Shown here in pieces: positions 42,304 to 50,179 of a stretch of 64,000 bases of DNA (positions are counted from its first letter, which is position 1; each line of letters opens with the position of its first letter). The stretch covers positions 62,001 through 126,000 of the forward strand of contig CAKRZX010000003.1 of NCBI GenBank assembly GCA_934434555.1, given 5' to 3'. The notes below the pieces were generated by a model, which did no database searches, had not been told where the DNA came from, and saw nothing but the letters and a program-made list of their open reading frames with translations. The translations under genes and the position numbers were made by a program. The DNA is from an uncultured Clostridia bacterium (lineage in GTDB: Bacteria > Bacillota > Clostridia > Christensenellales > QALW01).

Positions 42304-42957
42304 TTACTGATTTTCTTTCAGCCCGAAACCCGCAACCTCGGTTACGGGAAGAGAAAACATAACCGTACCTGCGGGGCTGTCGGGTCCCGCTTTTTCCAGT
42401 ACGGCACGCATAATGTCCGCCTTTTGTTCACGCTTGGCAATTATAAGCACTATTTCCTTTTCGGCAGCAATGGACACGTTCATAAATTTCTCGTCACTGC
42501 CGGTGCCTTTGCCGTGAAGAACCGTGCCGCCGCCTGCACCCGCTTCTCGCGCGGCAGCCATAACCGAATCGGTTCGCCCCTCATTTACTATCGCAACCAC
42601 AAGTTCGTATTTTTTATCAAGTTCGGGAACTCTCTTTTCTTCGTTTCCGCCTAAAAATGCCATTGTCTGACCTCCTCCAACGCTTTTAACCGGCACTGCC
42701 GCAACAACACCGTGTCCCGGTGCGCCGATAAACAACTGTTTTTCATATTCACGGATAAGCGCCTGTGTCTTTTCCCTGTCGGCAACGGTGAAAGCCACGC
42801 GCTTTTCGGTAGATTCTATGCCCAAAAGGTCAAGCATACTGCGCACCGCCGTGCCGCGTCCCATAAGTATTACCGATATGGGAAGCGACAGGGACAGATG
42901 AATATTTTCAAGTATGGGCTGTGCCTTAGGCGATATAATTGAAATTACGTAATTCAT
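42304..42957 (-). CDS. PII-like (GlnB-type) tandem-domain protein
   Basis: A 217-residue protein with two ferredoxin-like halves. The second has the PII-type segment ELVVAIVNEGRTDSVMAAAR, AGAGGGTVLHGKGTGSDEKF and EKEIVLIIAKREQKADIM; the first has VISIISPKAQPILENIHLSL and GHGVVAAVPVKSVGG. The T-loop uridylylation tyrosine of classic PII is not evident. It overlaps the DUF1538 membrane protein gene by four bases, and such pairs suggest the PII-like protein gates that transporter. Ligand and substrate are unknown. Confidence 0.82.
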   Translation of the reverse strand: MNYVISIISPKAQPILENIHLSLSLPISVILMGRGTAVRSMLDLLGIESTEKRVAFTVADREKTQALIREYEKQLFIGAPGHGVVAAVPVKSVGGGQTMAFLGGNEEKRVPELDKKYELVVAIVNEGRTDSVMAAAREAGAGGGTVLHGKGTGSDEKFMNVSIAAEKEIVLIIAKREQKADIMRAVLEKAGPDSPAGTVMFSLPVTEVAGFGLKENQ

Positions 42958-44420
42958 TCTTCACCCCAAAGTTCGATAATATCGTTGTCGCCCCAGATAA
43001 CTTTTTCTTCGTCTGCGGGTCTCTTTTTGCGCTCGTAAATGAATCCCACAACCTGTATTGATAAAAGGGGCATCATTGCAACCATTGCAACTACGCCGAA
43101 TGCGTCCTTTAATACGTTCCCGCCCAGTGCAGTGCTTGCTCCGATAAAAAATTGAAGCATAAACGTGGCGGTCATGGGTCCGGAGGCAACGCCGCCGGAG
43201 TCAAAAGCAATGGCGGTGTAAATTTCGGGCACAAAAAACGAAAGCACAAGCGCCGCAACATAACCGGGAATCAGGAACCACAGAATGGATATACCCGTAA
43301 GCACGCGGAGCATTGATATTCCCATTGCAAGGGCAACCGCCACCGAAAGGCTTATTTTTATTGCCTTGCCCGGTATTGCGCCGGAAGAAACTTCTTCAAC
43401 CTGCTTTTCAAGCACGGCAACGGCAGGTTCGGCGGAAATTATAAACCAGCCGATGAGCATTGCAAGCGGAATCATTATGGGTTTCAGCGCGCCGTTCGCA
43501 AGAGACGCGCCGAGAACCGCGCCAAGGGACGAAAAGCCTACGTTTACGCCGGTTAAGAACAGCACAAGCCCCGCATAGGTGTAAAGAAGACCGATGAGAA
43601 TCTTTGCAAGGGAGCGCTTTGTCATTTTAATTGAAAAAATCTGAAACAGCAGAAAGATAACTATTATCGGCAAAAGCGCAATCGCCATTTCTTTCATATA
43701 TTCGGGTGTAGCTTTAAGATATGCCGCACCGATATCGGCACTGTTTGCAAATTCAACCGCGGCAATATCTACGGTTCCCTCACTTCCGGGATAGAAAAAG
43801 CCTAAAATAAGCACCGACAGAATAGGTCCGATTGAGCACAATGCAACCATACCGAAACTGTCCGATTCAGCCCATTTGTCGCTTCGGATATAAGAAACGC
43901 CCACGCCGAGAGCAAGAATAAACGGCACGGTCATAGGTCCCGTGGTAACGCCGCCGGAATCGAAAGCGATGCTTAAAAAATTGATGTCGGTAAACGATGC
44001 AAGAATGAAAATGAGCGCATAAAAACCCAAAAGAAGCCATCGCAACTTTATGCCTTTAAGAACGCGGAACATACAAACCGCAAGAAAAAATCCTACGCCC
44101 GCGCCTACCGTGGCAAGCAAAGCGGAGTTGTTTATGTGTGGAACGGTGTTCGCAAGCACCTGTAAATCTGGTTCTGCAATGGTAATGGCAAAGCCGAGGA
44201 TAAAACTGACGATAAGTATGATCGGAAGATTTTTTGTTCTTGTTAAAGATGTTCCGATTTTTGAGCCGATTGGCGTCATGGACGCTTCGGCACCCAAAGA
44301 GAAGAAGCCCATGCCCACGGTTACCATAACCGTGCCCGCAAGAAACGAGAGCATAAGCCCGGAATTCACCGGCACAACCGTAAGGCAAAGTATAAGCACG
44401 ATAAGCACTATCGGCAGCAC
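42954..44420 (-). CDS. DUF1538 family multi-pass membrane protein
   Basis: A ~488-residue or longer hydrophobic protein with two homologous halves, each with a signature: SIAFDSGGVTTGPMTVPFIL...SFGMVALCSIGPILSVLILG and AIAFDSGGVASGPMTATFML...AFGVVAMVAMMPLLSIQVVG. The repeated FDSGGVxxGPMT loops suggest an inverted-repeat transporter. The substrate is unknown. The only standard start is GTG 44420, but the frame stays open to a stop at 44511-44513 and encodes a plausible KESLNSVLPIV lead-in; see findings for a possible AUA/AUU start. Confidence 0.85.
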   Translation of the reverse strand: MLPIVLIVLILCLTVVPVNSGLMLSFLAGTVMVTVGMGFFSLGAEASMTPIGSKIGTSLTRTKNLPIILIVSFILGFAITIAEPDLQVLANTVPHINNSALLATVGAGVGFFLAVCMFRVLKGIKLRWLLLGFYALIFILASFTDINFLSIAFDSGGVTTGPMTVPFILALGVGVSYIRSDKWAESDSFGMVALCSIGPILSVLILGFFYPGSEGTVDIAAVEFANSADIGAAYLKATPEYMKEMAIALLPIIVIFLLFQIFSIKMTKRSLAKILIGLLYTYAGLVLFLTGVNVGFSSLGAVLGASLANGALKPIMIPLAMLIGWFIISAEPAVAVLEKQVEEVSSGAIPGKAIKISLSVAVALAMGISMLRVLTGISILWFLIPGYVAALVLSFFVPEIYTAIAFDSGGVASGPMTATFMLQFFIGASTALGGNVLKDAFGVVAMVAMMPLLSIQVVGFIYERKKRPADEEKVIWGDNDIIELWGEE

Positions 44421-44506
44421 CGAATTAAGGGATTCTTTTATTTTTTCCGCAAGGGCGGTTCTGTTTTCGGTTAAGTAATCTATGTAAATCCGTCCTTTCT
44501 TTGCAG

Positions 44507-44538
44507 CGGTTTAAGGGAAAACGTTTTCCCCTAAACCG
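44507..44538. promoter_or_regulatory. 32-bp near-perfect palindrome upstream of DUF1538 gene
   Basis: The two 16-base arms differ from perfect symmetry at one position; the core GGGAAAACGTTTTCCC (44515-44530) is exactly palindromic. It could be an operator or the stem of an RNA hairpin. Confidence 0.7.
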
Positions 44539-44566
44539 AAGTGATAACAATCTTGTGAAAATGATA

Positions 44567-45085
44567 ATATCTTTTTGCCCGCTTTTTTCTTTCAGAAAAA
44601 CAGTTTTTCCCCTCTGTACAAATCTTCTTTGAGTTAAATAACGAAGTTCTTTTTGCCTGCTTTCTCTTTCTGGAAAGCAGTTTTTTTCCTCTATGCAAAT
44701 CTTCTTTGAGAAAATAACGAATTTCTTTTTGCCTGCTTTTTCTTTCAGAAAAACAGTTTTCCCCCTCTGTACAAATCTTCTTTGAGAAAATAACGAAGTT
44801 CTTTTGCCCGCTTTCTCTTTCCGGAAAGCAGTTTTTTCCCTCTATGCAAATCTTATTTGAGAAAATAACGAAGTTCTTTTTGCCTGCTTTCTCTTTCTGG
44901 AAAGCAGTTTTTTTCCTCTATGCAAATCTTCTTTGAGTTAAATAATGAAGTTCTTTTTGCCTGCTTTCTCTTTCTGGAAAGCAGTTTTTTCCTCTGTACA
45001 AATCTTCTTTGAGTTAAATAGTGAAGTTCTTTTTGCCTACTTTTTCTTTCAAGAAAAAGTAGGTCTTACAAGAAAAAGTAAGTTA
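44567..45085. repeat. Tandem array of seven ~76-bp hairpin repeats
   Basis: Units begin near 44567, 44643, 44719, 44795, 44870, 44947 and 45023 (period 75-77). Each has GAAGTTCTTTTTGCC, an imperfect hairpin such as CTGCTTTC...GAAAGCAG around a TCTTTCT-type loop, then CAAATCTTCTTTGAG. The last unit has the hairpin CTACTTTTTC/GAAAAAGTAG. No gene is seen between 44421 and 45082. Confidence 0.92.
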
Positions 45086-46573
45086 TTTGCTTTTAAGAAC
45101 AACGTCGTGAGCGCCGCCCTCAACAATGCTTACGGAAGAAACAAGGGTAAGTTTGGCTTTTTTCTGCAATTCCGGTATGCTTTTTGCGCCGCAGTTGCAC
45201 ATGGTGCTTTTAACCTTTGCAAGACTCTGGCGCACGTTATCTGAAAGTTTGCCCGCATAGGGAACGTATGAATCAACGCCCTCTTCAAAAGATAGTTTGC
45301 TTGCGCCGCCCAAATCGTAACGCTGCCAGTTGCGCGCACGGTTAGAGCCCTCGCCCCAGTACTCTTTCATAAGAGTGCCGTTTACGTTTATTTTTGCCGT
45401 GGGGCTTTCGTCAAAGCGGGCAAAATATCTGCCAAGCATAACGAAATCGGCGCCCATAGCCAAAGCAAGAGTAATGTGGTGGTCGTGTACAATGCCGCCG
45501 TCGGAGCAAACGGGAACGTAAACGCCTGTTTCCTTAAAATATTCATCTCTTGCACGGCAAACGTCTATAAGAGCGGTTGCCTGACCGCGTCCGATACCCT
45601 TTGTTTCGCGGGTAATACAGATCGAACCGCCGCCGATACCGACTTTAACGAAATCGGCTCCGCACTCTGCAAGATAGCGGAATCCCTCACCGTCAACAAC
45701 GTTTCCCGCGCCTACTTTTACGCTGTCTCCGTATTTTTCGCGGATAAAATCAATGGTAAGTTTCTGCCACTCTGAATATCCCTCGGAAGAATCGATGCAG
45801 AGTACATCTGCGCCCGCCTGAACAAGTGCGGGAACGCGAACGGCATAATCACGGGTGTTGATACCCGCGCCCACAACGTAGCGCTTGTTGGCGTCAAGCA
45901 ACTCATCGGGATTGTTCTTGTGGTCCTCGTAGTCCTTGCGGAAAACAAAGTAGCAAAGTCTGCCGTCATCGGAAACAACGGGAAGAGAATTGAGTTTATG
46001 CTCCCAGATAATATCATTGGCCTCGCTTAAAGTTACGCCTTCACGGGCAAAAAACAGTTTTTCCATGGGCGTCATAAACGTGCTTACTTTATCGGTCATT
46101 TCCATGCGGGAAACGCGGTAATCGCGGCTTGTAACAATGCCCAGAAGTTTGCCCCCGGCAGTGCCGTCGCTTGTAACGGCAACGGTGGAATGCCCGGTCT
46201 GCTCTTTTAATGCAAGCACGTCCGCAAGGGTCTTGTCGGGCGCGATATTGGAATCGCTTTTAACAAAGCCCGCCTTATAGCCCTTTGCGCGGGCTACCAT
46301 AGCCGCTTCATCCTCAACCGACTGTGAGCCGTAAATAAACGACACACCGCCCTCGCGGGCAAGAGCAACCGCAAGCCTGTCACCCGAAACCGACTGCATT
46401 ATAGCCGATACCATGGGAATATTCATTTCAATGGGGCTTTTTTCGCCTTTTTTGAACTTTACAAGCGGCGTTTTGAGGCTCACATTTGCGGGAATGCAGG
46501 TGGAATCGGAATATCCGGGAACAAGCAGATACTCATTGAATGTATGCGAGGGTTCGGAAAAAAATGTTGCCAT
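45083..46573 (-). CDS. guaB: Inosine-5'-monophosphate dehydrogenase
   Basis: A 496-residue enzyme oxidising IMP to XMP, the committed step of GMP synthesis. The barrel is split by two CBS domains (~100-215). The catalytic loop VGIGGGSICITRETKGIGRG contains the nucleophilic Cys; IDSSEGYSEWQ, SDGGIVHDHHITLALAMGAD and MLGRYFARFDESP are present. TAAGGAGTATATATT precedes the ATG. It is last in the run araC-glyA-guaB and its 3' end abuts the 76-bp repeat array. Confidence 0.95.
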   Translation of the reverse strand: MATFFSEPSHTFNEYLLVPGYSDSTCIPANVSLKTPLVKFKKGEKSPIEMNIPMVSAIMQSVSGDRLAVALAREGGVSFIYGSQSVEDEAAMVARAKGYKAGFVKSDSNIAPDKTLADVLALKEQTGHSTVAVTSDGTAGGKLLGIVTSRDYRVSRMEMTDKVSTFMTPMEKLFFAREGVTLSEANDIIWEHKLNSLPVVSDDGRLCYFVFRKDYEDHKNNPDELLDANKRYVVGAGINTRDYAVRVPALVQAGADVLCIDSSEGYSEWQKLTIDFIREKYGDSVKVGAGNVVDGEGFRYLAECGADFVKVGIGGGSICITRETKGIGRGQATALIDVCRARDEYFKETGVYVPVCSDGGIVHDHHITLALAMGADFVMLGRYFARFDESPTAKINVNGTLMKEYWGEGSNRARNWQRYDLGGASKLSFEEGVDSYVPYAGKLSDNVRQSLAKVKSTMCNCGAKSIPELQKKAKLTLVSSVSIVEGGAHDVVLKSK

Positions 46574-46600
46574 AAAAATATATACTCCTTAAAATGTTTT

Positions 46601-47836
46601 TCAACGGTAAATAGGGCATTTTTCGCAAAGAGCAATAACCTCATCGGTAATATCCTCTTTGCTGTTTTCAAAGTCAACCGCAGCGCGTTTGAGCCAGCGG
46701 GCGATTTTCTTCATTTCCTCTTCCTTAAACCCGCGGCTGGTAACCGCCGGTGTGCCTACACGCAGACCGCTTGTAACAAACGGACTTTCCGGGTCAGCCG
46801 GAATGGCGTTTTTATTGGCGGTTATGTGAACTTCGTCAAGCATATGCTCGTAAGCCTTGCCCGTAAGAGAAAAATTGCGCAAATCAAGCAGAATAAGGTG
46901 ATTGTCCGTGCCGCCGGAAACAAGATTGAATCCTTCGGCTTTAAGGTCGTCTGCAAGGGCGCGGGCATTAAGGATAATCTGATGCTGATATTTTTTGAAG
47001 TCATCGGTAAGCGCCTCACCAAAAGCAACTGCCTTTGCGGCGATAATATGCATAAGCGGTCCGCCCTGTGTACCGGGAAAAATAGCCTTGTCTATTGCCT
47101 TGGCGTACTTTTCGCGGCAAAGAATCATACCTCCGCGGGGTCCCCGGAGAGTTTTATGTGTAGTGGTAGTCACAACGTCGGCATAAGGCACGGGACTTTC
47201 GTGTTCGCCTGCCGCCACAAGACCGGCAATGTGCGCCATATCAACCATAAGATATGCGCCCACCTCATCGGCAATACTGCGGAAGCGGGCAAAGTCTATT
47301 TTCCTCGGATATGCCGACGCGCCCGCAAGGATAAGTTTGGGCTTATGCTCCTTTGCAAGGCGTTCAACCTCATCGTAATCAATCAGCTGTGTCTTTCCGT
47401 CAACGCCGTATGATACAATATTAAAATATTTTCCCGAAATGTTTACGGGAGAGCCGTGGGAAAGATGTCCGCCCTCGGCAAGGCTCATTGAAAGCACCGT
47501 ATCGCCGGGTTCAAGCAGTGCAAAGAACACCGCTAAATTTGCCGACGCGCCCGAATGGGGCTGAACGTTGGCGTGCTCCGCGCCGAAAAGTTTCTTTGCG
47601 CGCTCACGGGCGATTTCTTCAACCTCGTCAACAAACTGACAGCCGCCGTAATAGCGTTTTGAGGGATATCCCTCGGCATATTTGTTGGTAAGGGGCGTTC
47701 CCGCGGCAAGAAGCACCGCCTCGGAAACGATATTTTCCGACGCAATAAGTTCGATATTGTGTTGCTGACGGTCAAATTCCCGCCGGCACGACGCGTAAAC
47801 CTCAGGATCGAAATTTTTAAGTTCATCGTAAAACAT
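46601..47836 (-). CDS. glyA: Serine hydroxymethyltransferase
   Basis: A 411-residue PLP enzyme interconverting serine and glycine with tetrahydrofolate. Markers are IELIASENIVSEAVL, YAEGYPSKRYYGGC, PHSGASANLAVFFAL, the PLP lysine in VVTTTTHKTLRGPRGG, and FPGTQGGPLMHIIAAKAVAF. ATG 47836 follows AGGAGTGACATT; an upstream in-frame extension overlaps the regulator gene and has no site. One-carbon units from this step feed the purine pathway that guaB continues. Confidence 0.95.
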   Translation of the reverse strand: MFYDELKNFDPEVYASCRREFDRQQHNIELIASENIVSEAVLLAAGTPLTNKYAEGYPSKRYYGGCQFVDEVEEIARERAKKLFGAEHANVQPHSGASANLAVFFALLEPGDTVLSMSLAEGGHLSHGSPVNISGKYFNIVSYGVDGKTQLIDYDEVERLAKEHKPKLILAGASAYPRKIDFARFRSIADEVGAYLMVDMAHIAGLVAAGEHESPVPYADVVTTTTHKTLRGPRGGMILCREKYAKAIDKAIFPGTQGGPLMHIIAAKAVAFGEALTDDFKKYQHQIILNARALADDLKAEGFNLVSGGTDNHLILLDLRNFSLTGKAYEHMLDEVHITANKNAIPADPESPFVTSGLRVGTPAVTSRGFKEEEMKKIARWLKRAAVDFENSKEDITDEVIALCEKCPIYR

Positions 47837-47840
47837 AATG

Positions 47841-48647
47841 TCACTCCTCGTACAGTTTGCAGTATGCCCCCACATGAGAGCCTATTTTTTTCCACTCCAT
47901 CGGCGGAACGCCGAAATGCTGCTTGAACGCCCGCGAAAAAGTGTAGATATCTTTATACCCCACGCTGTTTGACACTACCGAAACCGAAAACTTTTCGCAT
48001 TTCAGCAGTTCAAGCGCCTTTTCCATTCGGTAGGCAAGCATAAATCTGCCGGGGCTTACGCCCAGTTCTTCCCTGAAAACGTGGGAAAGATAACACCTGT
48101 CAAGCCCGAGTTGGCGGGCAACGTCGGAAACGTTTATTCCGTCAACATACTGTTTTTTTATAATATTCAGCGCGGCAATTGAATAGTTTATACCGTCCTT
48201 TGTGCCGTAAGCGCGCAAAAGTGCGGCAACCGTATCCCACACGGCAGCGGCGGCGGTTATATCGTTGACTTCCCCGCCCGAAACATACGTATCGTATATT
48301 CTCTGCATGGCAGACGCGATTTCAGCATTGTTTGTAACGTAGGGCAGCGATTCAAACATGGTCTTTTTTGCCGAAAACGCAACCCATACGTAGCGCCACG
48401 GCTCGTTTTCGTCGGCAGTATACACCGCAACTTCGCCCGGACGAATGACGAATGCCTCGCCCGCGGAAACCTCAAAAGTTCTGTCGCCCACGCAATAGAC
48501 GCCTTTGCCCGAAACCACATAGTGGATAAGCCAGTGCATACGCACCGCGGGACCGAAAGAATGTGCGCGCGCGCAGTCCTCTGCGCCGATATTTATGGGC
48601 GTTACGGAAGAATATCTTTCGCTGTTTATTTCGCACTGCCTGAACAT
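47841..48647 (-). CDS. AraC-family transcriptional regulator
   Basis: A 268-residue regulator. The N-terminal cupin-like domain (MHWLIHYVVSGKGVYCVGDR, FVIRPGEVAVYTADENEPW) precedes two helix-turn-helix motifs (VSDVARQLGLDRCYLSHVFR and SVVSNSVGYKDIYTFSRAFK). It probably senses a sugar. It lies 4 bases before glyA, an unusual partner, so it may drive the glyA-guaB run or another locus. I start at ATG 48647, preceded by AGGTGCGG. Confidence 0.88.
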   Translation of the reverse strand: MFRQCEINSERYSSVTPINIGAEDCARAHSFGPAVRMHWLIHYVVSGKGVYCVGDRTFEVSAGEAFVIRPGEVAVYTADENEPWRYVWVAFSAKKTMFESLPYVTNNAEIASAMQRIYDTYVSGGEVNDITAAAAVWDTVAALLRAYGTKDGINYSIAALNIIKKQYVDGINVSDVARQLGLDRCYLSHVFREELGVSPGRFMLAYRMEKALELLKCEKFSVSVVSNSVGYKDIYTFSRAFKQHFGVPPMEWKKIGSHVGAYCKLYEE

Positions 48648-48684
48648 TACACCGCACCTATTATATATATCGTATATCTGTGTT

Positions 48685-48714
48685 ATTATAGCACAAATCA
48701 CGGGCTGCCGTCAA
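48685..48714 (-). promoter_or_regulatory. Promoter of araC-glyA-guaB
   Basis: Minus strand TTGACG (48714-48709), 18 bases, TATAAT (48690-48685). Confidence 0.75.
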
Positions 48715-48747
48715 GGGAAGAAAAAGTGCCGCCGATTTTCTTTTTGT

Positions 48748-48776
48748 TTGACGGTTTTCCCTCTTTGTGCTATACT
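48748..48776 (+). promoter_or_regulatory. Promoter of trkA-trkH
   Basis: TTGACG (48748-48753), 17 bases, TATACT (48771-48776). Confidence 0.8.
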
Positions 48777-48813
48777 ACTCGAACACACATATACGTGCGA
48801 AAGGAAGTAGAAA

Positions 48814-50175
48814 ATGAAAATAGTTGTTTCCGGCTGCGGAAAGATAGGACAAAGCATTATTGAAAGCCTTGTTTCCGAGGGGCACGATGTTGTTGCTATT
48901 GACAAAGACCCGAAAGTTATTGAAGATATCTCAAATATCCACGATATAATGGGCGTTACCGGCAATGGGGTTGACTGTGAAACTCTTAAAGAAGCCGGCG
49001 TTGAAACCGCGCGAATGTTCATTGCCGCCACCGGTTCCGATGAAGGGAATATGCTTGCCTGTTTCCTTGCAAAGCGAATGGGCGCGCGCCACACCATAGC
49101 GCGGATCCGTCAACCGGAGTATAATTATTCAAGCCTTGTATTCCTGCGTCAGCAACTTGATTTATCAATGGCAATCAATCCCGAAATGCTGGCGGCACAG
49201 GAACTTTACAATATTCTTAAATTCCCCACTGCGGTTAAAATAGAAACTTTTTCGCGGCGGGATTTTGAGATGATTGAAATGCGCCTTAAACCCGATTCCA
49301 TGCTTGACGGGCTGACGCTGATGCAGATGCGCGAAAAATATAAGGCACGGGTGCTTGTTTGTGCCGTACAGCGGGGTGACGAGGTTTTTATTCCCGACGG
49401 CAACTTTGTGCTTAAAGGCGGTGACAGAATAGGTCTTACCGCAACCACGGCGGAAGTGCAGAAACTTTTCAAGGCGCTTAACATCTATCAGAAACAGGCA
49501 AAGGACGTTGTTATTTTAGGCGGAAGCCGCACGGCATATTATCTGTCAAAAATGCTTTCACAGGCGGGAAGCACGGTTAAGGTAATTGACCTGGACCCCG
49601 AAGTGTGCAAGCGTTTTTCCGACGACTTGCCGAAAGTATCGGTTGTTCAGGGCGACGGCGCACAGCAGGAACTTCTTCTTGAAGAGGGCATAAGGGACAC
49701 AGACGCGTTCGTTGCGCTTACGGGAATCGATGAGGAAAATATTCTTATATCGGTTTTTGCGCAGTATATGGAGGTTCCCAAAGTCATTGCCAAGGTGAAC
49801 CGGGATGAACTTGCCGCAATGGCAATAAAACTGGGACTCGATACGGTTATTTCGCCCAAGAAAGTTATTTCCGACGTTATCGTGCGTTACGCCCGCGCCC
49901 TTGACAACTCAATGGGCAGCAACGTTGAAACGCTGTATCAACTTATGGACGGCAAAGCCGAAGCGATTGAATTCAGGGTTTTGCCCGACTTCATAATGCT
50001 CGGCATTCCGCTTAAAGATATGAAAATAAAGAAAAATGTGCTTATTGCAGGTATAATCCGCGAACGCAAACCCATTATTCCCGCCGGTGACGACGTTATT
50101 CTTCCCGGCGACAGGGTCATTGTTATTGCAGGAGACCTTAAACTGCACGACCTTGCGGACATTATCAGAGGATAA
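48814..50175 (+). CDS. trkA: Trk potassium uptake regulatory subunit TrkA
   Basis: A 453-residue protein with two RCK repeats. Nucleotide-binding loops are VVSGCGKIGQSIIESL near residue 4 and VVILGGSRTAYYLSKM near residue 229; each Rossmann domain is followed by a TrkA_C domain (MRLKPDSMLDGLTLMQMREK; FRVLPDFIMLGIPLKDMKIK). It gates the TrkH channel in response to NAD(H) or ATP/ADP at the inner membrane face. AAAGGAAGTAGAAA precedes the ATG; trkH starts 4 bases after the stop. Confidence 0.95.
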   Translation: MKIVVSGCGKIGQSIIESLVSEGHDVVAIDKDPKVIEDISNIHDIMGVTGNGVDCETLKEAGVETARMFIAATGSDEGNMLACFLAKRMGARHTIARIRQPEYNYSSLVFLRQQLDLSMAINPEMLAAQELYNILKFPTAVKIETFSRRDFEMIEMRLKPDSMLDGLTLMQMREKYKARVLVCAVQRGDEVFIPDGNFVLKGGDRIGLTATTAEVQKLFKALNIYQKQAKDVVILGGSRTAYYLSKMLSQAGSTVKVIDLDPEVCKRFSDDLPKVSVVQGDGAQQELLLEEGIRDTDAFVALTGIDEENILISVFAQYMEVPKVIAKVNRDELAAMAIKLGLDTVISPKKVISDVIVRYARALDNSMGSNVETLYQLMDGKAEAIEFRVLPDFIMLGIPLKDMKIKKNVLIAGIIRERKPIIPAGDDVILPGDRVIVIAGDLKLHDLADIIRG

Positions 50176-50179
50176 AAAA

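Noticed and set aside
44567..45085. Possible CRISPR array
   Set aside because: Repeat units are contiguous with imperfect identity and no unique spacers; no cas genes are in the window.
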